From Oscillospiraceae bacterium (GTDB lineage: Bacteria > Bacillota_A > Clostridia > Saccharofermentanales > Saccharofermentanaceae): DNA of 9,740 nucleotides. The stretch lies in NCBI GenBank assembly GCA_902791885.1, contig CADAXO010000096.1, positions 1-9,740 on the forward strand, in the 5' to 3' direction. This document shows, one piece after another, positions 1-6,314 of the stretch; the first letter of the stretch is position 1; each line of letters begins with the position of its first letter. A program made the position numbers and the translations under genes. The notes under the pieces were generated by a model. That model was not told the DNA's origin. It saw nothing but the letters and a program-made list of their open reading frames with translations, and searched no databases.

Positions 1-70
1 CACCCCATACGGATTCCCACATATAGATAAATTCTTCTGCCGTTAATTCGTCATGCTTTACTACTAACAC
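1..70 (-). CDS. 5' end of a gene cut by the window edge (possible GNAT acetyltransferase)
   Basis: Only the first 23 codons are present. They start at a GTG (70-68) and run off the left edge without a stop. An AGAGG ribosome binding site sits at 84-80, nine bases upstream, and the frame is closed just above it by a TAA at 91-89, so GTG 70 is the only good start. The peptide reads M-L-V-V-K-H-D-E-L-T-A-E-E-F, then I-Y-M-W-E-S-V-W-G. An early 'L-T-x-E-E-F' followed by 'W-E-S-V-W-G' resembles the N-terminus of some Clostridial GNAT-family N-acetyltransferases; this is family recall on a short fragment and may be wrong. The gene begins 39 nt after the stop of the SAP-domain gene on the same strand, with no terminator between, so the two are probably co-transcribed. 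Confidence 0.45.
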   Translation of the reverse strand, partial: MLVVKHDELTAEEFIYMWESVWG

Positions 71-109
71 ACCTATATTCCTCTTTCTTTAAACCTCTAA
101 TCTGTCTAT

Positions 110-685
110 TTACTGATCTAACGCAGTCAGGTCAGACCGCTCATATTTGTTAGAACCTTTTTTGCTCTTTTTATATTTCCAGCACTTTATGGCATCGGCC
201 AGCGAAGCACCTTTATTGTCGCAGAAAAAATCCCGTACATAAGTGTTATATTCAAACTGTTTATCTATGTCCTTTTTCCCGGGTTTCTTCGTGCTCTTTA
301 TTTCTTTATATGCTGCAATCGCATCTGCATATGTCTTTCCGCTGTTAGATCTAAGCCATTTTTGAAAAGCAACATTGAAAGAAAAGCTATCGCCTATCTC
401 GCGCTTAAAGAACGCCCTGTGCATTTCCGAACAAACAAAACCAGATTCAATGATACTGTCTCTTGTTATTGCCGGTATCTTTGGCTTTTGAGTCCGTACC
501 GGCTTTACAGCTTTGATCTTTCCTGTATCAAGATAATATGCAATCCGCTCAGTCAGTTCCGCTTTTCCGCCGGAAGCCGGCAATCCGTTTTCACGGCAGA
601 AACTGACCAATTCTTCCTTAAGATAGTAGTATTCAAGGAACTCATTGCTTTTCAGCTTGATTGATAATTCAGGTCTGTCTGACAT
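110..685 (-). CDS. SAP domain protein with DUF6434-like region and internal repeat
   Basis: The product is a 191-residue soluble, basic protein. Residues about 15-55 look like a SAP motif (helix-extended loop-helix with L-K-E-E-L...G-L-P-A-S-G-G-K-A-E-L-T-E-R-I), a fold known for binding DNA or RNA. Residues about 73-190 match my memory of the DUF6434 region that often follows SAP in Firmicutes. Within it a motif occurs twice with identical spacing: N104...W110...N114-x-G116...D121-A-I123...Y126-K127 and N147...F153...N157-x-G159...D164-A-I166...W169-K170. The start ATG at 685 has AGAGG at 695-691, spacing 5. The last residues (Y-E-R-S-D-L-T-A-L) look like the normal family end, so the gene appears intact. 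Nucleic-acid binding is inferred from SAP; the real role is unknown. No signal peptide or membrane segment is visible. The upstream 138 nt are AT-rich, so it probably has its own promoter. Confidence 0.8.
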   Translation of the reverse strand: MSDRPELSIKLKSNEFLEYYYLKEELVSFCRENGLPASGGKAELTERIAYYLDTGKIKAVKPVRTQKPKIPAITRDSIIESGFVCSEMHRAFFKREIGDSFSFNVAFQKWLRSNSGKTYADAIAAYKEIKSTKKPGKKDIDKQFEYNTYVRDFFCDNKGASLADAIKCWKYKKSKKGSNKYERSDLTALDQ

Positions 686-823
686 AAATTCCTCTATATC
701 ATCACTTAATGAATAATTCCGATGATATTATAATCCAATTATATAATTATGCCTGTGAGCGTTCTTTACTACGCCGGTAAAAACCAGAGGACGGTAGTAC
801 TTCTTTCCAAACTTATCTGATCT
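686..823. other. AT-rich intergenic spacer with possible promoter and weak stem-loop
   Basis: This spacer separates the end of the lipid operon (stop at 826-824) from the SAP gene, both on the minus strand. On the minus strand it contains two TATAAT hexamers, a plausible -10 for the SAP gene, but no convincing -35 at 16-18 bp from either. At 767-799 there is an imperfect inverted repeat (TACTAC/GTAGTA outer arms with a short inner C-T-G-G-T/A-C-C-G-G stem). It has no U-tract on either strand, so I do not call it a terminator. Confidence 0.35.
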
Positions 824-1675
824 TTAAACTTCCTGCTCGATCGGAAGCTCGAGAAGTTCGGGATTCTCGATCAGCTTCTTAAGAAGCTTCAGCGACTTGG
901 AGTAATAGAAACCGTCGGAGATACGCTCGTCGATCGTCATGGAGATACCCAGCTCCTTACGCATGGAAACATTGCCTTCCTGATCGAAATGCGCTCTCAT
1001 CTGCTTCTGGCCGACAACACAGAAAAGCGATGTCGTACCCCAGTTCATCAGGTGGTGATATCCGATGTTCAATCCGATGGAACCGAAATTACTGAATACT
1101 ACGGAACACTGATAAGGATCCGATGCGATTACAGACTGAGGCATCCAGCCGTGGCGGTCGAGAAATCTCGCTCCGGCTCCGATAAGCTTCTTTCCAGGAA
1201 GCTTCTGGATAAAATTCATGGCATCAGTAGACTCATCCGTACCTGTCTTGCAAAGCTCGATCTGATCTAAGATCTTGCGGTTTAAAGTCTCGATCGTGTC
1301 ACCCTTCTCGGCAACAATTCTTGCGAGCGTCTCATCACCGTCGTCCCTGAAGTTCTTCTTTACGGTGAAAGCTCCCGTGACTTCATTTCTCTGATACATA
1401 TTCTTGTTCGCGATAAAACGGTTCAGGTGGGGGCGGAGCCATATGGTCTTAAGCATCGCGGCAACAACGACCTCGAATATAGCCATGTGCTCTCCGGGGT
1501 TCTCCTCGAATCTCTTCTGAAGATAAGCCTCCGTCTTCTCGAGGTTGACGTGCATCGTCATGAAAGCCTCGTTGTCGCAGCGGTTAGGATATATGAGCGG
1601 CATTACATAATGCATCGCATCGATATCTCTGATTAAAGTTCCGTCTCTTCTGTCTCCCCAACGTCTTCTTGCCAT
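824..1675 (-). CDS. Stand-alone 2-oxoacid dehydrogenase E2/CAT-like acyltransferase domain protein
   Basis: This 283-residue protein resembles the catalytic (CAT-fold) domain of dihydrolipoamide acyltransferases but has no lipoyl or E3-binding domain, so it is not a normal pyruvate dehydrogenase subunit. Family features visible are the N-terminal M-A-R-R-R-W-G-D-R-R-D-G, V-V-F-S-N-F-G-S-I (about 192-200, matching the E2 'SN.G' segment) and the C-terminal I-D-E-R-I-S-D-G-F (248-256). That last block aligns with the E2/CAT active-site H-x-x-x-D-G, but the His position is Glu250. I recall 'D-E-R-I-x-D-G' in related Clostridial stand-alone proteins, so this may be a family trait rather than decay. 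The ATG at 1675 overlaps the PAP2 stop by one base (TAATG) and is preceded by GGAAGGA at 1690-1684; a longer reading from 1765 would overlap PAP2 by 91 bases and is rejected. It is the last gene of a lipid-type operon, so acyl transfer to or from a lipid is possible but unproven. Confidence 0.8.
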   Translation of the reverse strand: MARRRWGDRRDGTLIRDIDAMHYVMPLIYPNRCDNEAFMTMHVNLEKTEAYLQKRFEENPGEHMAIFEVVVAAMLKTIWLRPHLNRFIANKNMYQRNEVTGAFTVKKNFRDDGDETLARIVAEKGDTIETLNRKILDQIELCKTGTDESTDAMNFIQKLPGKKLIGAGARFLDRHGWMPQSVIASDPYQCSVVFSNFGSIGLNIGYHHLMNWGTTSLFCVVGQKQMRAHFDQEGNVSMRKELGISMTIDERISDGFYYSKSLKLLKKLIENPELLELPIEQEV

Positions 1676-2355
1676 TATTCCGTTCCTTCCATTCGAAGTC
1701 TTCTTATCCAATATTTCCCGAACAAAACTGCCTCTACAAATACAGCCAGGATCAGCGCTGTCCACACATCCGTGAATGAGTGCTGCTTAACGAAGCACAC
1801 GGAAGCGCAGATGAGAAGCACCCATATAACGAGCACGATCTTCCACCATGTCTTGGCATCATCTTTCTTAAACCACGCAGACAGTATAGCAAAAGAGAAA
1901 GCGCAGTGCATCGATGGGCAGACGCCGGTGGGCGTATCGAACTTGTAGACCATCGCCATAAGTGTCGTCAGGATATTCTCTCTCGGAAACACCTCGGGAC
2001 GTAAAAGCTGTATCGAGGGCCAGACAATATAGATCACAACTGCGCAAAACTGCGTTAATATCAGGAACTTCTGTATCCTTACAAGGCTCTTGGGATCGTA
2101 GAGCACGAAGTAAAGAAGCGTCCCGGCAAGAAGCAGGTACCATGAGCCGTACACCAGAAGGAAGTACTCGTTAAAAGGAATGATGTCGTCCACTACGCTG
2201 TGGATGACATGGCACTTCTCAACAGGCACACGCTCCGTTATAAAGTACATCGAAAAGTACCACACCCAGCCCAAAAGCCACAGAAGATGGCGGTACTCGG
2301 GCGAGGTTATATTGTTAAGCCTAAGCTTGGTGTAATCGACAACGGGTTTTCTCAT
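1675..2355 (-). CDS. PAP2-superfamily membrane phosphatase/phosphotransferase
   Basis: This 226-residue integral membrane protein has roughly five to six hydrophobic segments (about 24-40, 63-85, 94-113, 151-162, 172-189 and 198-213). The PAP2 signature is clear: C-P-S-M-H-C (H150) is the PSxH motif, and V-K-Q-H-S-F-T-D-V (H192, D196) is the third motif with the nucleophilic His and its acidic partner. R119 in L-L-R-P may belong to the first, weakly conserved motif. The layout is closest to the inositol-phosphotransferase-like PAP2 branch, but the substrate cannot be read from the sequence. Members hydrolyse or transfer phosphate or headgroups on lipids such as phosphatidate or undecaprenyl pyrophosphate. 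Its ATG overlaps the stop of the PlsC-like gene (ATGA) and its stop overlaps the start of the E2-like gene, so the three are translationally coupled. Acting on a product of the adjacent acyltransferase is a reasonable inference. Confidence 0.85.
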   Translation of the reverse strand: MRKPVVDYTKLRLNNITSPEYRHLLWLLGWVWYFSMYFITERVPVEKCHVIHSVVDDIIPFNEYFLLVYGSWYLLLAGTLLYFVLYDPKSLVRIQKFLILTQFCAVVIYIVWPSIQLLRPEVFPRENILTTLMAMVYKFDTPTGVCPSMHCAFSFAILSAWFKKDDAKTWWKIVLVIWVLLICASVCFVKQHSFTDVWTALILAVFVEAVLFGKYWIRRLRMEGTE

Positions 2356-3110
2356 GAGACGGCACTCTCCATGCGAACGTTCTCGGGAAAATCCTTCGGG
2401 GGAACGTTAGGATATGGCACCACTTTATGACGCGGCAGCGCATAAGCCATCTCAGAGATCTCATCCATAAGGTAATTGCAGATCCTCTTCTTCTCGTCCT
2501 TGATATGCTTCTCCGGGTCGAAAAGAACCGGCTTACCGATATTAAGACGTCTCAGCTGAGGACACACATAAAGCGGCACAAAAGAAACTATTTCACCCGT
2601 TTCCTCATAATGACGCTTCGCGACACTGACGAAGCCGCTTCTGAAGTTATGCACAATGTTGTTGTGCTCGGCATATTCTTCAGGGAAGATAATGACCCTG
2701 CGGCGTGCAATAAGGCAGTCCTGCGACATGCGGATAGTCTCATTTAATTTCTTGTCTTTATATACCGGGATCGTGTTGGCGTTATTAAAGATGCACACGG
2801 ACAAAGGCACGATCAGATGCGATAAGATCCTGTAAAACCAATGGACACTCTTGGGTCTTAATGACCAGAAATCCTGGAATGCATATTCCGGAATGGTCTC
2901 CTTATGGAACATCTCGCCTATCGTCCATGTGGCGTGGTCGCCGGGGAAATACAACTCACAAGCGACGGGGCCGTTGATCTGAGAATGATTGCCCGCGACA
3001 ATACACGGGCCGTCGGGAAGGTTCTCTTCACCGAAGACCTGATACTTGGGATAGAAAGCGCCGATGCACTTCCTGATGCATCTGTATGATAATGTCGTCT
3101 TCTTTTCCAA
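2352..3110 (-). CDS. PlsC-like lysophospholipid acyltransferase family protein (TTG start)
   Basis: The product, 252 residues from TTG 3110, is related to 1-acyl-glycerol-3-phosphate acyltransferases, which move an acyl chain onto a lysolipid at the inner membrane face. Block I reads A-G-N-H-S-Q-I-N-G-P: H42 is present, but the HX4D aspartate position is Gly47. Block III appears as I-I-F-P-E-E (142-145 for F-P-E-E) followed by H-N-F-R-S-G. The segment I-P-V-Y-K-D (114-119) resembles block II. I chose TTG 3110 over ATG 3188 for four reasons: AAGGG lies at 3126-3122, 11 nt upstream; a TATAAT (3155-3150) lies inside the longer version; the 26 extra codons are strikingly AT-rich; and ATG 3188 would sit 4 nt behind a GC hairpin with no ribosome site. 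The family normally starts close to E-K-K-T...F-Y-P-K-Y. It is the first gene of the operon with PAP2 and the E2-like gene. Confidence 0.8.
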   Translation of the reverse strand: MEKKTTLSYRCIRKCIGAFYPKYQVFGEENLPDGPCIVAGNHSQINGPVACELYFPGDHATWTIGEMFHKETIPEYAFQDFWSLRPKSVHWFYRILSHLIVPLSVCIFNNANTIPVYKDKKLNETIRMSQDCLIARRRVIIFPEEYAEHNNIVHNFRSGFVSVAKRHYEETGEIVSFVPLYVCPQLRRLNIGKPVLFDPEKHIKDEKKRICNYLMDEISEMAYALPRHKVVPYPNVPPKDFPENVRMESAVS

Positions 3111-3142
3111 CAGCGTCAGTACCCTTAAATCAGTTAAATGAT

Positions 3143-3178
3143 GAAATACATTATACACTAATATAAATTTATTTTTAT
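3143..3178 (-). promoter_or_regulatory. Probable promoter of the lipid operon
   Basis: A perfect TATAAT -10 lies at 3155-3150 on the minus strand in a very AT-rich stretch between the terminator hairpin and TTG 3110. The hexamer 17 bp upstream (ATAAAA, 3178-3173) is a poor -35. The predicted transcription start is near 3143, giving a leader of about 33 nt that holds the AAGGG site. The call rests on the -10, the AT-rich context and the preceding terminator. Confidence 0.5.
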
Positions 3179-3192
3179 ATATAGACATAATA

Positions 3193-3219
3193 GGGCCGCC
3201 GGTATTTTCCCGGCGGCCC
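3193..3219 (-). terminator. GC-rich hairpin ending the Band 7 transcript
   Basis: A perfect 10-bp stem (GGGCCGCCGG / CCGGCGGCCC, arms 3193-3202 and 3210-3219) has a 7-nt loop. It lies 31 nt past the stop of the Band 7 gene on the minus strand. The following bases (TATTATGTCT) are only moderately T-rich, so it is a strong stem with a weak U-tract. A smaller 5-bp stem (ACCTG/CAGGT, 3227-3243) precedes it. No plus-strand gene would use it. Confidence 0.75.
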
Positions 3220-3250
3220 GTGTGTTACCTGACTTTAACAGGTCAATCTG

Positions 3251-4171
3251 TCAGTTCTCAGCCTCTGTATCTGCTGTCTGAGCGAGAGCTCCTGAAGAAG
3301 TATTGTCTGTCTCATAAAGCTCGCTCATGTCGATCATCGGAATGATCCCTCCGTCCTCACCTGACTGGATCATCGGGAGTCTGCCGTCCCATCTTGTGAT
3401 GGTCTCATAGCGGATGATGTTGGGAGTCAGAGACTCTTCCCTGATGGAGTTAGCCTCAGCCTCAGCTTCGGCTGCGATGAGCATTGCATCGGCGGAAGCC
3501 TGTGCGGATGTTCTTGTAACCGTTGCCTGTGCTTCGGCCTGCTCGATCGCTCTCTGGTTCTCGATCTGCTGTGTCTGATAACGGATCTGTGCAGCCTGCT
3601 GCTCTGCGATTACCTGATTATAGGAATCCTCGTAGTCGGCATTGTTTACAACGACCTTGATGATCGTGATCGTATCCTCGCCGTACTTGTCATCGACAGA
3701 AGCCTGCAGTGCCTGTGTAATGGCGGGCTCGATGATGCCTCTGTTTGTTGCATCGATCGAATTGTACTGCTTTGCTGCCGTCTTAACGGCTGAAGAAACG
3801 AAGCTGCTCGTCAGGAGCGTATGCTCATAATCGCTGACGTTGGCTACCAGCCATGCGGATCTTCCGGAGTTGATACGGTATGTGATGTTTATGCCCTCAT
3901 AGTAGAGTGCAGTACGCTCACTTGTCTCACTCCAGATCTGACCGTCGATCGTGATATCCTGCTGCTTGTTATTTACCAGTCTGATCGTCTCAATGAACGG
4001 GATCTTAAATGTGATGCCGGGCTCGATATTCTCCGAGCTTACCTGTCCGAATCTTACACGGACACCGGTATATCCCGTAGGCACGATCTTAAATGAGCTG
4101 AAGATCAGCAGGATCGCCGCGATGGCGATCAATCCTACGATTACAACTTTCTTACCAATCTTATTTCTCAT
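3251..4171 (-). CDS. Prohibitin/SPFH (Band 7) family membrane protein
   Basis: This 306-residue protein has an N-terminal membrane anchor (about residues 8-26, V-V-I-V-G-L-I-A-I-A-A-I-L-L-I-F) followed by the start of a Band 7 domain, V-P-T-G-Y-T-G-V-R-V-R-F-G-Q-V (about 30-44). The domain runs to about residue 190. After it comes an Ala/Glu/Gln-rich, probably coiled-coil stretch (about 188-245; E-Q-A-E-A-Q-A, A-A-E-A-E-A-E-A) and a polar, acidic tail. This is the usual SPFH layout: such proteins form large membrane-bound assemblies that organise lipid microdomains and often escort proteases or lipid enzymes. No NfeD partner is adjacent, and it resembles prohibitin more than flotillin by length and tail. 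The ATG at 4171 has a textbook AAGGAGGT at 4188-4181, spacing 9. It is transcribed alone: a hairpin follows and the next upstream gene is divergent. A functional link with the downstream lipid operon is plausible but not shown. Confidence 0.9.
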   Translation of the reverse strand: MRNKIGKKVVIVGLIAIAAILLIFSSFKIVPTGYTGVRVRFGQVSSENIEPGITFKIPFIETIRLVNNKQQDITIDGQIWSETSERTALYYEGINITYRINSGRSAWLVANVSDYEHTLLTSSFVSSAVKTAAKQYNSIDATNRGIIEPAITQALQASVDDKYGEDTITIIKVVVNNADYEDSYNQVIAEQQAAQIRYQTQQIENQRAIEQAEAQATVTRTSAQASADAMLIAAEAEAEANSIREESLTPNIIRYETITRWDGRLPMIQSGEDGGIIPMIDMSELYETDNTSSGALAQTADTEAEN

Positions 4172-4204
4172 TTTTGAGAAACCTCCTTAATCCTTATTGG
4201 GACA

Positions 4205-4210
4205 ATTATA
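4205..4210 (-). promoter_or_regulatory. Candidate -10 element for the Band 7 gene
   Basis: A TATAAT hexamer on the minus strand lies 34 nt ahead of the Band 7 start codon, in AT-rich sequence. There is no good -35 at 16-18 bp (CCGAAG at the 17-bp position), so the promoter may need an activator, or this may be chance. Confidence 0.4.
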
Positions 4211-4227
4211 TATTAGGGGAAGATCAA

Positions 4228-4273
4228 CTTCGGTTAAGAAAAGTTAAAGTTGGTACGGCGGTGGCAACCGAAG
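4228..4273. repeat. Inverted repeat in the Band 7/VanX divergent spacer
   Basis: A perfect 8-bp inverted repeat (CTTCGGTT at 4228-4235, AACCGAAG at 4266-4273) is separated by 30 bp in the 126-bp spacer between the divergent Band 7 and VanX-like genes. The outer flanks continue as imperfect matches (GATCAA on the left, GAATC on the right). It could be a two-site operator shared by both genes or a stem in a plus-strand leader. The right arm lies just upstream of a TAAAAT (4285-4290) that could be the -10 for the VanX-like gene. Confidence 0.4.
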
Positions 4274-4297
4274 AATCAATGGTTTAAAATAATCCTT

Positions 4298-4957
4298 ATG
4301 AAAGTCGAGAATAACAATATAACCATGAATCCCTCGGGCTTTGTCCTTCTGGCAGATTACGTCCCGGGCATAATTCAGGAGATACGTTACTATTCCACAT
4401 TTAACTTCGTCGGAGACCGCATCAACGGCTACGAAGAACCCGTCGCGCTGACGACGGTCGAAGCCGCAAGGGCTCTTATCTCAGTAGCCAACGAGCTTAA
4501 CGTCAAGGGCTACCGCCTTAAGATATTCGACGCCTACAGGCCGGCTAATGCCGTAAGCCACTTCGTCTACTGGGGTCTCGAGGATCAGGATCTTCGCATG
4601 AAGCCTTATTTCTACCCGGATCTTGAGAAGCAGGAGCTTTTCAATCAGGGGTATATTGCCGCTAAGTCGAGCCACAGCAGGGGAAGCACCGTAGACCTCA
4701 CGCTTTTCGATATGAATGCGGGAAAAGATGTCGATATGGGAAGCCCGTTCGACTTTTTCGGCGAGATATCGCACCCTGATTACAAGGGCATCACGGAGGA
4801 GCAGTACAGAAACCGTATGCTGCTTCAAAGTGCGATGGTAAGAAACGGATTCACCACGATAGACTGCGAGTGGTGGCACTTCACGCTCAAGGACGAGCCG
4901 TATCCCGACACGTATTTCGAGTTTCCCGTGTCGTCGGAATACCTGAAAAAAAAGTAA
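4298..4957 (+). CDS. VanX-like D-alanyl-D-alanine dipeptidase (peptidase M15D)
   Basis: The protein, 219 residues from ATG 4298, is a zinc metallopeptidase that cleaves D-Ala-D-Ala. Every VanX hallmark is visible: D-A-Y-R-P (transition-state Arg), S-S-H-S-R-G-S-T-V-D (first zinc ligands His and Asp), and E-W-W-H-F (catalytic Glu and third zinc ligand His), ending with D-E-P-Y-P-D-T-Y-F-E-F-P-V as in VanX. No signal peptide is seen, so it should be cytoplasmic. The start is uncertain: neither ATG 4298 nor ATG 4325 has a good ribosome site. ATG 4325 gives an N-terminus (M-N-P-S-G-F-V-L-L) that aligns better with VanX, and a candidate -10 at 4285-4290 would make 4298 nearly leaderless. No vanH, vanA/B-type ligase or vanRS is nearby. 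I therefore read it as a housekeeping enzyme for D-Ala recovery or wall turnover, not a glycopeptide-resistance cassette. Its stop touches the stop of the convergent gene. Confidence 0.9.
   Translation: MKVENNNITMNPSGFVLLADYVPGIIQEIRYYSTFNFVGDRINGYEEPVALTTVEAARALISVANELNVKGYRLKIFDAYRPANAVSHFVYWGLEDQDLRMKPYFYPDLEKQELFNQGYIAAKSSHSRGSTVDLTLFDMNAGKDVDMGSPFDFFGEISHPDYKGITEEQYRNRMLLQSAMVRNGFTTIDCEWWHFTLKDEPYPDTYFEFPVSSEYLKKK
4946..4953 (-). other. T8 tract just past the zinc-ribbon operon stop
   Basis: On the minus strand an eight-T run begins 5 nt after the TGA of the 4958-6313 gene; on the plus strand it is A8 encoding the Lys-rich end of the VanX-like protein. The U-run sits where an intrinsic terminator would need one, but I find no convincing stem directly before it. 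Termination of the operon therefore remains unexplained. Confidence 0.35.
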
Positions 4958-6313
4958 TCAGCGTAAGTATTTAGGCACGTACATTAAGTCCAGCATAGCC
5001 TCTTCCTTAGGGTCGGGTTCCGAGGTGAAGTGGCTGAACTTGTCGTTCTTGGTCATCTCGACCTTGGAGCCGAAGTCGAAGTACTCCTCTACTCCGGGGG
5101 CCTGATCGAGTGTTATCGACTCTTCTTCACTCAGCTTAAAGTACATAGCTATTACAAACGCCAGGTACATGATGAGGCACGCGGAGCCTAAGACCCCGAA
5201 TGTCACCTTGAAAGCATCAAAGAAATAGATCGTGGAGCTGGCAACAGCAAGACTCGAAAGCGCAGAGAGCAATGCGGCTCCCCCTGCTATAACCGGGACC
5301 CACTTCAGTGTCGAGAGAAATGCATTCTTCCAGATCTCACCCTTATACACGGGGAGGCTGCCCGAGACTTTGCCTGTCTGGCCGTTGATCGCGATTCTGT
5401 AACTTGAATCCTTGTATTTAACGTTAAGAAACCACACCGGCAAGAGCGCGTAAAGCTGCTTGAAGTTGTCCGCATACGAGCCCTTGGCAGAGGCCGTAAC
5501 CTGCTTATATTCAGGCGCGGTGAACTGCTTCGCCGCAGACTCGGAATAGCTGTTAAGCCTTATTCCGATAAGATCGAGCATATCAAGCGACGACTTGTCG
5601 TACCTTTGGGCATAGAAACCGGGAAGGTACATGTCGTTATAAGGAACGAGCTTTCGAAAATCGAACGGCTCGATCGCCTCCATGAGCGTATCGGGTATCT
5701 TCTTACAGCCATCGAAAGGCACGCGTGTAAGCTTGAAGGTTATAGTTCTGTCGATGATAAAATGCGCCGTAAGATCGTCCTGCGGCATACGTCCCATACC
5801 GCTTATTATCGTGTTGCAGTCGGCATCGATAAGCCAGAACGGGATATAGATCCCCGTGATCTTCTCGATGGCGTATTTGGACTTAAACAGGAACGGAACG
5901 CCCTTATTTGTTTTAAGCCATTCCATGTAGCAGTTTACGGCTTCGTCGTGTCCGACCTTGAAAGGAACCAGAACATCGGGCCGGAACTGCTTGCTCAAGC
6001 GTCTCCTGATAAGTGTGGGAGAACCGCAGAAAGCGCAGAAGGTCGCCGCGGTGTTATAGTCGGTAACCACTGTCGCGCCGCAGGAGTCGCAGACGAATTC
6101 CTGCTTGTTCTCCTCCATGTCGCCCGCATCCTCATTGTCCCTCTTCTCAAAAGAACCCGTGGACTTAAGGCTCTCGGGCACGAAGACGCCGCCGCACATT
6201 CCGCATACGGATCTTCCGAGTTTCTCGTTATAAAGGATATTGCCGCCGCAGTTGGGGCATTTCGCTGAATACGCCGCGAACTTCTCTATCTCATCCTCAT
6301 TCCAGCCGCTCAT
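4958..6313 (-). CDS. Double zinc-ribbon membrane protein
   Basis: This 451-residue protein has two N-terminal zinc ribbons: C19-P-N-C22 with C37-G-M-C40, and C75-D-S-C78 with C93-A-F-C96. A long soluble region of about 240 residues follows (L-V-P-F-K-V at its start; several Trp, Tyr and Pro), then two close hydrophobic helices (about 341-365 and 370-396), then an acidic tail ending P-K-Y-L-R. This resembles the widespread 'TFIIB-type zinc ribbon-containing' hypothetical proteins of Firmicutes; no enzyme motif is evident. The ribbons may bind nucleic acid or protein, but that is not shown. I chose ATG 6313 because AAGGAG (6323-6318, the last sense codons of the upstream gene) lies 4 nt before it. 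A TTG six codons upstream has no site and would overlap the HPRT-like gene. It is the last gene of a five-gene operon, 1 nt after the previous stop, and its own TGA abuts the VanX-like TAA with no spacer. Confidence 0.8.
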   Translation of the reverse strand: MSGWNEDEIEKFAAYSAKCPNCGGNILYNEKLGRSVCGMCGGVFVPESLKSTGSFEKRDNEDAGDMEENKQEFVCDSCGATVVTDYNTAATFCAFCGSPTLIRRRLSKQFRPDVLVPFKVGHDEAVNCYMEWLKTNKGVPFLFKSKYAIEKITGIYIPFWLIDADCNTIISGMGRMPQDDLTAHFIIDRTITFKLTRVPFDGCKKIPDTLMEAIEPFDFRKLVPYNDMYLPGFYAQRYDKSSLDMLDLIGIRLNSYSESAAKQFTAPEYKQVTASAKGSYADNFKQLYALLPVWFLNVKYKDSSYRIAINGQTGKVSGSLPVYKGEIWKNAFLSTLKWVPVIAGGAALLSALSSLAVASSTIYFFDAFKVTFGVLGSACLIMYLAFVIAMYFKLSEEESITLDQAPGVEEYFDFGSKVEMTKNDKFSHFTSEPDPKEEAMLDLMYVPKYLR

Positions 6314-6314
6314 G

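Noticed and set aside
767..799. Possible terminator after the lipid operon
   Set aside because: The inverted repeat is interrupted, with an internal loop and a wobble pair, and no U-tract follows on either strand.
1676..1765. Longer N-terminus for the E2-like protein
   Set aside because: It would overlap the PAP2 gene by 91 bases, has no family similarity, and ATG 1675 has a ribosome site and a TAATG junction.
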